Position numbers and translations under genes: made by a program
Assembly: GCA_030646565.1 (NCBI GenBank)
Contig: JAUSLA010000046.1
Coordinates: 1-38,528, forward strand
From: a bacterium
Lineage (GTDB): Bacteria > Patescibacteriota > Minisyncoccia > Minisyncoccales > RBG-13-42-11
Direction of reading: 5' to 3'
Length of the DNA: 38,528 bases
Notes under the pieces: model-generated
Database searches by the model: none
Told to the model about the DNA's origin: nothing
The model's input: the letters and a program-made list of their open reading frames with translations, nothing else
Part shown: piece after piece, positions 29,494-36,627 of the stretch
Layout of the letters: the number at the start of each line of letters is the position of its first letter
Numbering within the stretch: the first letter of the stretch is position 1

Positions 29494-29981
29494 ATAGCAA
29501 AAATTAGCCAGCCGGAAAAAACACCGACAACAGCTCCCATTAAAATGTCTGAAGGCCAATGGACTCCGGCAAAAACCCGAGAAATAGAAATTAAAAAGCT
29601 GGCAAATAAAAAGAAAACGCCGGCTTTTTTGTTGTAAAAATAAACAACGGCGGACAAGCCAAAGAAAAAAGCTGCGTGGCCGGACGGAAAAGAACCGGTT
29701 ATATCGTGAGATAAAAGCAGATTAACTTTATTTTCCACAAATGGCCTTTGTCTTTCCCAAAAAAATCTGATTAATTCTGTAATTCCAAAACGGGCCAAAA
29801 TCGCAGCTAATAGTGCCTGAAACGCCATTGGCCAGTATTTTTTTAGGTCTTTAACCAAGAATAAAAGCAAAAGCAAAAGCAAAACGTAGCCAAGATTCTC
29901 GGCGAAAAAAACTCCCGACTTATCAAGTGAAGCCCATTTTCCGGCAAATTGATTAATTTTTTGAAAAATTAAATAGTCCAT
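29460..29981 (-). CDS. PAP2-family membrane phosphatase, probably undecaprenyl-diphosphatase (BcrC-like)
   Basis: 173 residues, about five helices. The three PAP2 motifs are present: RFFWERQRPF, PSGHA and SRVFAGVHWPSD, with the catalytic His in the second and third. In small bacterial members the usual substrate is undecaprenyl diphosphate, recycling the carrier for cell-wall and glycan synthesis; that substrate is inference. The C-terminal tail is repeat-encoded. It follows the MFS gene by 6 nt. Confidence 0.88.
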   Translation of the reverse strand: MDYLIFQKINQFAGKWASLDKSGVFFAENLGYVLLLLLLLFLVKDLKKYWPMAFQALLAAILARFGITELIRFFWERQRPFVENKVNLLLSHDITGSFPSGHAAFFFGLSAVVYFYNKKAGVFFLFASFLISISRVFAGVHWPSDILMGAVVGVFSGWLIFAIYRAKRDGQRR

Positions 29982-29987
29982 ACAATT

Positions 29988-31178
29988 TTACCATTTGAAT
30001 TTTGGCGGCAAGCCCAAAAACATCAATCCCAGAGACAGGACACCCGCAATTAAAAAAGAAATGTTCAGCTGGGAGGTAAAAAGAAAAATTCCGGCTAAAA
30101 TCAGCATAAAAAAGAATCTCGCGATATTATTCAAAACTTCGCTATAAACAATAAATTCATCGGAATTTTCGCCTGCCAAAGAAACTTTTTTATAATAGAA
30201 GGTCTGAAATGGAACGCCGGCCGAAGTGCGGCACACCTGATAAAGGGTCGCAGCCAAAAAAGCGTCAAAAGGTGTCTTTACAAAATATCTTATAAGCCAA
30301 GCCATAAAGCTTAAAACGGAACCTATGTTCAAAAACCAGACGCGGTTAATAATGGTATCAGACATTCTGCCCATATACAAAGTGAATAAAGCCGTTGCTA
30401 TCAATCCAAAAGTGGTAATGCCTCCCATTGCGGCGTAACTGATTGCCAGAATGAACATAAAAAGAGGCCACAAATAAGCGTTAACCACGCTCTCGCAAGC
30501 GTCGGCAGAAATGGCTAAAGAAAATTTCCTGTTTTCTTTTTTGAAAATTCTTGCCCATGCCTTCCTGTAAGAATCGCTGTAAACAATATGGCTTTCTTTT
30601 GAAAGAAACATCGGTATGGAAGAGGCAAATAAGACCACTAAAACCGCGCTGAATAAAGCCGGGTATCCTCCGGCGCTCAAAATAACTCCGCCAAGAACAG
30701 GGCTGATAATTGTCGGCAAAATCAAAGCAACATTCATTTTACCGACTTCTCTGCCCTGATATTGCCCTCCGGAAAGGCGAGAAAAATCCACATGAAAAGC
30801 TGGCCAAAAAAGCGTCATTCCGATACCCTTAAGAAGCATGGCAAGAGGTACTAGTAAAAAAGATTTTTGGATTAAAGACAGAGCAATAAAATAACCAAAG
30901 AAGAAAAAATGACTGAAAAGCATGCTTTTTCTCGCTCCGATCCTTGTCATTAATTTCCCTCCGAATACCGCAAATAAACCGTAAATGCCGTGGATAACTC
31001 CAAAATACAAAATAGTCAGAGATAAAGATTTTCCAAAATAAAGATAAAGATAAACCGGCTCAAAAATCACAACCATTCCAATAGCTAAGGCTCTTATGGC
31101 AATGCTGGTGAAAAACTGGCTTGAAGATTGTTTCAAAAAACGGCGGAAAAAATTAGCCGGCGATGAATCAAAAAACAT
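29988..31178 (-). CDS. major facilitator superfamily transporter
   Basis: 396 residues with about twelve membrane helices. The loop 2-3 signature is recognisable as GGKLMTRIGARKSM, and the second-half counterpart as LYMGRMSDTIINR. No substrate clue. It begins 3 nt after the tsaC/sua5 stop and is probably in the same transcript as PAP2. A repeated pattern of Phe-rich helices is typical for AT-rich genomes. Confidence 0.85.
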   Translation of the reverse strand: MFFDSSPANFFRRFLKQSSSQFFTSIAIRALAIGMVVIFEPVYLYLYFGKSLSLTILYFGVIHGIYGLFAVFGGKLMTRIGARKSMLFSHFFFFGYFIALSLIQKSFLLVPLAMLLKGIGMTLFWPAFHVDFSRLSGGQYQGREVGKMNVALILPTIISPVLGGVILSAGGYPALFSAVLVVLFASSIPMFLSKESHIVYSDSYRKAWARIFKKENRKFSLAISADACESVVNAYLWPLFMFILAISYAAMGGITTFGLIATALFTLYMGRMSDTIINRVWFLNIGSVLSFMAWLIRYFVKTPFDAFLAATLYQVCRTSAGVPFQTFYYKKVSLAGENSDEFIVYSEVLNNIARFFFMLILAGIFLFTSQLNISFLIAGVLSLGLMFLGLPPKFKW

Positions 31179-31181
31179 TTG

Positions 31182-31778
31182 TTATTTTCTGATAATTTTT
31201 GGGTTTTTATTCGTTATGTCAACCACGGTTGAGGGTTTGGAAAAATTTAAACTGCCCCCATCAATAATTAAATCCGGCTGATATCTTTGGCCCTTAAATT
31301 GGTTTACTACTTCTTGAATTTTTGTTGAAGCCAACCCGCCGGAAATATTAGCCGAAGTTCCGGTAAACGGACGATTAAGTTGCTTAGCTAAGCTAAGCAA
31401 TAACCCGTATTTTGGAATGCGGAGGGCAATTGTTCTTTTATCAACCCCATATATATTTTTTTTCATCTTTTTTCTCTCCAAAACCGCCGTTACTTTTCCC
31501 GGCCAGACCGATTCTAAAAATTTTTCCTGTTTTTTATCTATCTTGGCTATTTTTTTTGCCATTTTAATATCTTTTACAAAAATGGGGAGCGGCTTTTTCT
31601 TGTCTCTTTTTTTAATTCTAAAAAGTTTTGCAACCGCTTTTTTGTTTGTAGCATCGCAAATTAATCCATAAACCGTATCGGTCGGGAAAACAATGATCTT
31701 TCCCGCCTTGATAAATTCTGCCGCTATTTTAATTATTTCCTTGAGATTATTCTTTTTTACTTTTAGGATTTCCAGCAT
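31182..31778 (-). CDS. tsaC: threonylcarbamoyl-AMP synthase (TsaC/Sua5/YrdC family)
   Basis: 198 residues, the short TsaC form without the Sua5 extension. It makes threonylcarbamoyl-AMP for the t6A modification of ANN-decoding tRNAs. Motifs: GKIIVFPTDTVYGLICDATN, IKKRDKKKPLPIFV, ALRIPKYG and TGTSANISGG. Long N- and C-ends are complete. Other t6A genes are not in the window. Confidence 0.92.
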   Translation of the reverse strand: MLEILKVKKNNLKEIIKIAAEFIKAGKIIVFPTDTVYGLICDATNKKAVAKLFRIKKRDKKKPLPIFVKDIKMAKKIAKIDKKQEKFLESVWPGKVTAVLERKKMKKNIYGVDKRTIALRIPKYGLLLSLAKQLNRPFTGTSANISGGLASTKIQEVVNQFKGQRYQPDLIIDGGSLNFSKPSTVVDITNKNPKIIRK

Positions 31779-31796
31779 TTATCATACATTAATCAA

Positions 31797-32192
31797 CTAT
31801 AAATATTTTATCAAGAGGACTATTTCTCGTATAAAATATGCCATCCACCCAGCGAGAGCTAACCATCCGATCGCGACAAGTGTTGGATTAGAAAAACTAA
31901 AATAAATAATGAAAAGGACAAAAACGGATAAGGCAAATATTCTTAAAATATTTAATAATTTTTTATCAAAAGCCACTGAAAGAAAGGTAAAAACACTAAA
32001 AAATAATAAGATTAAAATGATAACGTCAAGGAATTCAAACTTTGGCGATGAGAATAAAAGAAATATCAAAAATATTAATAAATCAAAAATACTAAGAAAA
32101 ATAGACAGAACTTTAAAACCTCTCTTTTTTTCTTCACTGGTAAGATTATTGGGTCTAGCGACTAAAATGTGTTTAAATTCTTTCCATTTCAT
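31797..32192 (-). CDS. membrane protein of unknown function
   Basis: 131 residues; a soluble N-terminus (MKWKEFKHILVARPNNLTSE) then four helices (about 27-48, 52-72, 80-98, 104-125). No family recognised. It precedes tsaC by 18 nt on the same strand. A terminator further upstream at 32291-32329 separates it from the nucleotidyltransferase gene. Confidence 0.6.
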   Translation of the reverse strand: MKWKEFKHILVARPNNLTSEEKKRGFKVLSIFLSIFDLLIFLIFLLFSSPKFEFLDVIILILLFFSVFTFLSVAFDKKLLNILRIFALSVFVLFIIYFSFSNPTLVAIGWLALAGWMAYFIREIVLLIKYL

Positions 32193-32290
32193 ATTTTTAT
32201 CATATCAAAAAATTTTCTAATTAGCGATCATTGAATATTAAGGACAGCGCTTACCAGCCAAAAGAACTCTTGTATTGTTGGGGGAAATAA

Positions 32291-32329
32291 AAAGAGAGGC
32301 AATCCTAGAAACTAGGAACTGCCTCTTTT
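32291..32329 (-). terminator. terminator after the nucleotidyltransferase gene
   Basis: A long stem with small bulges: AAAGAG.GGC..TCCTAG, loop AAA, CTAGGA..GCC.CTCTTT. Minus strand continues TTTTTATTT. A T-run also lies on the plus side, so it could work both ways. Confidence 0.82.
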
Positions 32330-32343
32330 GTCAAGGTGAAAAA

Positions 32344-33549
32344 TTATTTTTGCACATTACTTGATTTAGCGAAAAAAGTAGTTTTGTCTTTAACGTTTTG
32401 AGCAACAATGGTGCCGGGTCCCACAACACAATCCGAACCGATTAAAATACCCGGCATCGTGCTGACGCTAATCCCAACGCTTGTATCATTACCTACAGCT
32501 ATCCCGAAATAATCTAACCCCGTATCAATCTTTTTTCCTTTTACAATAGATTTTATATTCCCCCTGTCAATTCTCCGATTGGCCGTAATGAATCCTGCTC
32601 CAAAGCGGCAATTCTTACCTATGATGGAATCACCAACATAACCTGAATGAAAATGAGTTCCTTCCTGAACAATTGAATTTTTTATTTCAAAAAAAGCGCC
32701 TGTTTTTACATTATTCTCTAAATTCACAGGACCTCTTAAAACATTGTTATCTCCTATCTGGCAATTTTCTCCAATATAGACCTTGCCCTTGATGATAACG
32801 TTTTCTCCAAGAATGGCCGAGGGCGCAATATAATTTTGAAAACTTTCCGTTTCCAGCATTGTTTTGGAAATTAATAAAATATCCCAAGGATATTTTAAAG
32901 AAGGAATGTCTTTTCGCCAAAAAATAAATTCTGCTTTTTTTTCCTTCAAATATATATTAAGAGCATCTATAAAATCGGCTTCGTGATGTTTTGGCAAGTT
33001 TTGATAATAGTTAAAAAAATCTGGCTCTAAAAAATAGATTCCCTTTGTTTTGATCTTAGAAGGTTCTTTCCCGGGATCAGGATTCTCCACTATTTCTACA
33101 ACTCGCCCTTCTTCCAGCTTGAAAATACCGTAATCCCAAGGGGTGGTGGTTTCTGCCCCAACCAAAACCATCTGGGGATGCGTCGCCTGATATTTTGTTA
33201 AAATTTCCTCAGCAATGTCTTTAATTGAAATTTCTGAGGCCCAAACTATAAAAAACGGCTCTTTAATAAAATCTTTTGCCTGAAAAATAGCATTGCCTGT
33301 TCCAAGGGGCTTTTCTTGAATAAAAAAAGTTAGGTTAACATTTAAATCCCGGCTGGCTGTTTCCAAATCTTCTTTGAGAGAAAAATTAGAGTTTGTTACT
33401 ATCGCTATGTCCTTAACGCCGTTTTCTTTTAAGCCCTTGATTGTCCAGTAAATCAAGGGCTTTCCTAATATTTTAATTTGGGATTTATGTTTTTGATTTA
33501 ACGGCCAGAAACGGGAAGATTCGCCGGCTGCCAAAATTACTGCCTGCAT
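32344..33549 (-). CDS. GlmU-like sugar nucleotidyltransferase with left-handed beta-helix domain
   Basis: 401 residues. N-terminal nucleotidyltransferase (about 1-230): MQAVILAAGESSRFWPLNQK signature, KPLGTGNAIFQA and a VENPDPGKE loop. C-terminal hexapeptide-repeat beta-helix (about 240-395, IIGKNCRFGAGFITAN). The architecture matches bifunctional GlmU and archaeal-type sugar-1-phosphate nucleotidyltransferases; whether the acetyltransferase activity is kept is unclear. It overlaps yvcK by 13 nt, and glmS and murA lie near, which fits supply of UDP-GlcNAc. Confidence 0.86.
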   Translation of the reverse strand: MQAVILAAGESSRFWPLNQKHKSQIKILGKPLIYWTIKGLKENGVKDIAIVTNSNFSLKEDLETASRDLNVNLTFFIQEKPLGTGNAIFQAKDFIKEPFFIVWASEISIKDIAEEILTKYQATHPQMVLVGAETTTPWDYGIFKLEEGRVVEIVENPDPGKEPSKIKTKGIYFLEPDFFNYYQNLPKHHEADFIDALNIYLKEKKAEFIFWRKDIPSLKYPWDILLISKTMLETESFQNYIAPSAILGENVIIKGKVYIGENCQIGDNNVLRGPVNLENNVKTGAFFEIKNSIVQEGTHFHSGYVGDSIIGKNCRFGAGFITANRRIDRGNIKSIVKGKKIDTGLDYFGIAVGNDTSVGISVSTMPGILIGSDCVVGPGTIVAQNVKDKTTFFAKSSNVQK

Positions 33550-34529
33550 AAGTTTAATATAATTTTTGCTAATTTTTTGGAATCATGGACCACAAGACCA
33601 GATTGTGGCAAAAGATCAGCTCCTATAAATTTTTTGTCTTTTTTTAAGTTTTCGTCAAAATCTACCAAATCTAAAAGTTCGGGATACTCTTTTTGGTGTT
33701 TTTTAATGGCCGAGGTCTCCGGTTTTTTCGTATTATAAACAACGAAATCCAATTTCTTGCCTAATAAATTTTCTATCGCATCAGTAAAATCTATGACTGA
33801 AAAACCGTTCGTTTCTCCGTCTTTCGTCATTAAATTGCAAATATAAACAGTTTTCGTTTTGCTTTTTTTGACTGCCTCGCTTACGCCCTTGGTCAGCAAA
33901 ATCTGAGCTAAAGTCGAATATAAATCCCCTGGCCCTATGACTATTAAATCTGATTTTAAGATAGCGTTTACGGCTTTAGGGTAAGCATTTGGCTCCGGTT
34001 TTAAAAAAACTTTTTTAATTTTCAATTTTTTATCATGCCGGGGCTTGTCAATGTTTTTTTCTCCGGAAACTATCTGCCCGCCCTCTAATACCGCGCAGAC
34101 ATCTGCGTCCTCAAGAGTTGCCGGTAAAATTTCATACTGCGGAGGAATTTTTAAAACTTCCCTATATACTTTTAACACGCTTTCGTAGTCTCCTTTATAA
34201 TTTCCATCTTGCGTTACCATAGCCGTACCCAAAACATTTGCTATAACCAGACCTAAATACTGACCGTCTTTAAAGCGGATATTAAAAGCATCTTTTACTT
34301 CCTGACTACTTCCAGATAAAGCTAAAAAAGCCCGGCGGATATCGCCGAAAGAAACATTGGTCTTATACATTTCTCTTTCTTTGCCCGCCGAACCCCCGCT
34401 GTCCAACATCGCGCAAATAACCGATAATTTGACAGGATATTTTTTAAGGCCTTTCAGAACAGCTTTTGGCATGGCGCTTCCGCCGCCCAAACAGACGATT
34501 TTCGACATTTTTTGAAGCAATTTTGACAT
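33537..34529 (-). CDS. YvcK/CofD-family protein (gluconeogenesis factor)
   Basis: 330 residues from the ATG at 34527-34529. Family motifs: KIVCLGGGSAMPKAVLKGL, CAMLDSGGSAGKERE, SFGDIRRAFLALS and LIVIGPGDLYSTLAQILL. YvcK-type proteins bind UDP-sugars such as UDP-GlcNAc and influence cell-wall synthesis; CofD-like transferases share the fold. Its neighbours (a GlmU-like enzyme, murA and glmS) favour the YvcK role. An in-frame ATG at 34508 is an alternative start. Confidence 0.86.
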   Translation of the reverse strand: MSKLLQKMSKIVCLGGGSAMPKAVLKGLKKYPVKLSVICAMLDSGGSAGKEREMYKTNVSFGDIRRAFLALSGSSQEVKDAFNIRFKDGQYLGLVIANVLGTAMVTQDGNYKGDYESVLKVYREVLKIPPQYEILPATLEDADVCAVLEGGQIVSGEKNIDKPRHDKKLKIKKVFLKPEPNAYPKAVNAILKSDLIVIGPGDLYSTLAQILLTKGVSEAVKKSKTKTVYICNLMTKDGETNGFSVIDFTDAIENLLGKKLDFVVYNTKKPETSAIKKHQKEYPELLDLVDFDENLKKDKKFIGADLLPQSGLVVHDSKKLAKIILNLCRQ

Positions 34530-34541
34530 ACCTTGTTTTCT

Positions 34542-34570
34542 ATCGTAAACTAAAAATAACTTAAAATCAA
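34542..34570 (-). promoter_or_regulatory. likely promoter of the YvcK-like gene
   Basis: Minus strand TTGATT (34565-34570), 17-nt spacer, TACGAT (34542-34547). The ATG at 34529 is 13 nt past the -10 end, again a very short leader. Confidence 0.5.
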
Positions 34571-34576
34571 CTATCA

Positions 34577-34687
34577 AGTTCCGCAAAGCGGAACGCAGAT
34601 GAAGATGAGGACGCAGTCCTCATCGCCTACCGCTATCAAGTTCCGCAAAGCGTGACGAAGGTGGAAAAGAAAAACATTTCTTTGACT
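34577..34687. repeat. two tandem palindromic repeats forming the murA leader
   Basis: First unit: TCAAG, outer TTCCGCAAAGCGGAA, inner GATGAGGAC/GTCCTCATC (loop GCA). Second unit: TCAAG, TTCCGCAAAGCG, GACGAAGGTGGAA, inner AAAGAAA/TTTCTTT, then TTTGACT directly followed by the murA ATG. Confidence 0.85.
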
Positions 34688-35947
34688 ATGCCAGATAAAT
34701 TTTTAATAAAAGGGGGTGTTCCTCTCGTGGGGGAAGTAGAAATTTCGGGATACAAAAATTCAGCCGGCGCCTGTTTGGCGGCTACTTTGCTATCTGAAAA
34801 TCCTTCGGTTATTGATAATTTGCCGCTCTGTTCGGATGTTTTAGATCAAATTGAAATTTTGAAAGAAATGGGCGCCAGTATTGAATGGCAAGGAGAAAAA
34901 AGGGTTAAAATAAGCCCTAAAAACATTGACCCAGAAAAAATTCCCGTTAATCTTTTTGAAAAAATACGTGTTTCTATCCTGCTGGTAGGGCCTTTATTGG
35001 CAAGATTTAGAAAGCTTAAAATCCCCCATCCCGGCGGAGATAAAATTGGCTTAAGGCCGATTAACACCCTTCTTGAGGCCCTAAAAGAATTTGGCGTTAA
35101 AGTTGAAGAGAAAAAAGGTTTTTATTGTTTGGAAACGCCGGAAAATCTTGTCGGCAAAAGAATTGTTTTAAAAGAATTTTCTGTAAGCGCAACTGAAATT
35201 ATTATGATGCTGGCCGCCCTTGCCGAAGGCGAAACAAAAATTGAATTGGCGGCCGCCGAACCGCAAGTTCAGGATTTGGGTAATTTATTGATAAAAATGG
35301 GGCTAAAAGTGGAAGGAATAGGCGCCCATACTATTTTAATTAATGGGCAAGGGAAATTAAACGGGGCAGAATTTGCAATTTCCCCAGACCTTTTGGAAGT
35401 CGGCACGTTTTTAATCGGCTTTGCCGTTACTGGCGGCCAAGGAAAAATAAAAAACGTTAATCCCGAGCATCTAATAATGTTTTTGGGGAAAATGAAAGAA
35501 ATCGGAGTAGATTTTGAATTATCCGAAAAAGAAATTTTAGTTAGGCCTTGTTCAGAGTTTCGGCCGACAAAAATCCAGGTCCTGCCTTTTCCCGGGTTTC
35601 CAACCGATCTCCAGCCTCAAACCTCAATTTTAGCGACCCAAGCCAAAGGAAGATCTTTAATCCACGATCCCTTATACGAAAACCGCTTTCAGCACTTGCA
35701 CGAATTAAGAAAAATGGGGGCGGATATTGAAATTACCGACCCTCACCGAGCTTTAATTTTCGGCAAAACAGAACTGCAAGGAGCAAAAGTGGACGGGTCA
35801 GACATTAGGGCGGGAGCGGCTTTAATTTTAGCCGGCCTTCTGGCTAAAGGAGAAACTGTTGTCAGCAACGCCCACCTGATTGACAGGGGATACGAAAGAT
35901 TGGAAGAAAAATTGAAAACGCTCGGCGCAAAAATAGAAAGAATTTAG
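34688..35947 (+). CDS. murA: UDP-GlcNAc 1-carboxyvinyltransferase, Cys-to-Asp active-site form
   Basis: 419 residues. First committed step of peptidoglycan synthesis. GYKNSAGACLAATLL holds the substrate-binding Lys23-Asn24, and YENRFQHLHELRKMGADI and the final GYERLEEKLKTLGA are present. The active-site loop reads HPGGDKIGLRP: Asp118 stands where most MurA have the catalytic Cys. Mycobacterial and chlamydial MurA carry the same change, are active and are insensitive to fosfomycin. The ATG abuts a repeat (TTTGACT-ATG); an extension upstream to 34652 is inside that repeat. The 3' end overlaps iorB by 4 nt, convergent. Confidence 0.94.
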   Translation: MPDKFLIKGGVPLVGEVEISGYKNSAGACLAATLLSENPSVIDNLPLCSDVLDQIEILKEMGASIEWQGEKRVKISPKNIDPEKIPVNLFEKIRVSILLVGPLLARFRKLKIPHPGGDKIGLRPINTLLEALKEFGVKVEEKKGFYCLETPENLVGKRIVLKEFSVSATEIIMMLAALAEGETKIELAAAEPQVQDLGNLLIKMGLKVEGIGAHTILINGQGKLNGAEFAISPDLLEVGTFLIGFAVTGGQGKIKNVNPEHLIMFLGKMKEIGVDFELSEKEILVRPCSEFRPTKIQVLPFPGFPTDLQPQTSILATQAKGRSLIHDPLYENRFQHLHELRKMGADIEITDPHRALIFGKTELQGAKVDGSDIRAGAALILAGLLAKGETVVSNAHLIDRGYERLEEKLKTLGAKIERI

Positions 35948-36525
35948 CTTTTAGCCAAGTTCAGGGCTTTGAGATTCAATTCCAGATATTTTTCTGGGAT
36001 TATTTTTTTGATGGCAAAAATTAGCGCGTCTTCTTCTAACGGAAGAATTTTTTTGAAAACAGATACGCCTAAAAGATAAATTCCAGCAACCACATCCGTA
36101 GCAACCGCCTTCCGGCAAATTTCGCTTGCTGGAATTAAATTAACATCTTTACTTATTTTTCTCAAAGAAGTGAGAATTTCTTCGGCAGTCAAAGCTTTTG
36201 CAAGGGGAATCGGTATAATGTGTTGATTCAACAAAAATTTTGTTTTTGTGCTTGCAAAATATCCTGCCCGAAGCGCTTCCTGCGATTCCAAGGCAATTAC
36301 TAAATCTGCTCTTTGGGCAGAAACCAGCGGTGAAAAGATTTTTTCGCCAAACCTGATATGAACCTCTACGGACCCTCCCCTTTGGGCTAACCCGTGAAGC
36401 TCGGAAGTCCTTACTTCATAGCCATTTAACAAAGCGGCCTCGGCAACAATTTGCAGCATAGTTAAAAGCCCTTGGCCTCCAACCCCAACAATAACTATAT
36501 TAAACTCCTTAATTTTGTTCGTCAT
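35944..36525 (-). CDS. iorB: indolepyruvate:ferredoxin oxidoreductase, beta subunit
   Basis: 193 residues. Opening IVIVGVGGQGLLTMLQIVAE is the gamma/beta-subunit signature of 2-oxoacid:ferredoxin oxidoreductases. SELHGLAQRGGSVEVHIRFG identifies the indolepyruvate type. It pairs with IorA, encoded upstream in the same direction, to convert aryl-pyruvates to acyl-CoA and reduced ferredoxin. A repeat pair (36529-36627) separates the two subunits. Confidence 0.88.
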   Translation of the reverse strand: MTNKIKEFNIVIVGVGGQGLLTMLQIVAEAALLNGYEVRTSELHGLAQRGGSVEVHIRFGEKIFSPLVSAQRADLVIALESQEALRAGYFASTKTKFLLNQHIIPIPLAKALTAEEILTSLRKISKDVNLIPASEICRKAVATDVVAGIYLLGVSVFKKILPLEEDALIFAIKKIIPEKYLELNLKALNLAKS

Positions 36526-36528
36526 ATA

Positions 36529-36627
36529 CCAAGTCCTGCAAAGCAGGACGCAGGTGAAAAAGAGTCAAAGAACGTTCGTTCTTTTCCACCCTTCGCTTCG
36601 CTCGGGTGAACGAAGTTCTCTTTGACT
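36529..36627. repeat. palindromic repeat pair between iorA and iorB
   Basis: A forward unit with outer AAGTCCTGCAAAGCAGGAC, then a reverse unit with AAGAACG/CGTTCTT and CCACCCTTCGCTTCGCTCGG. It ends GAACGAAGTTCTCTTTGACTA. The final TAG on the minus strand is the iorA stop codon. Confidence 0.85.
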
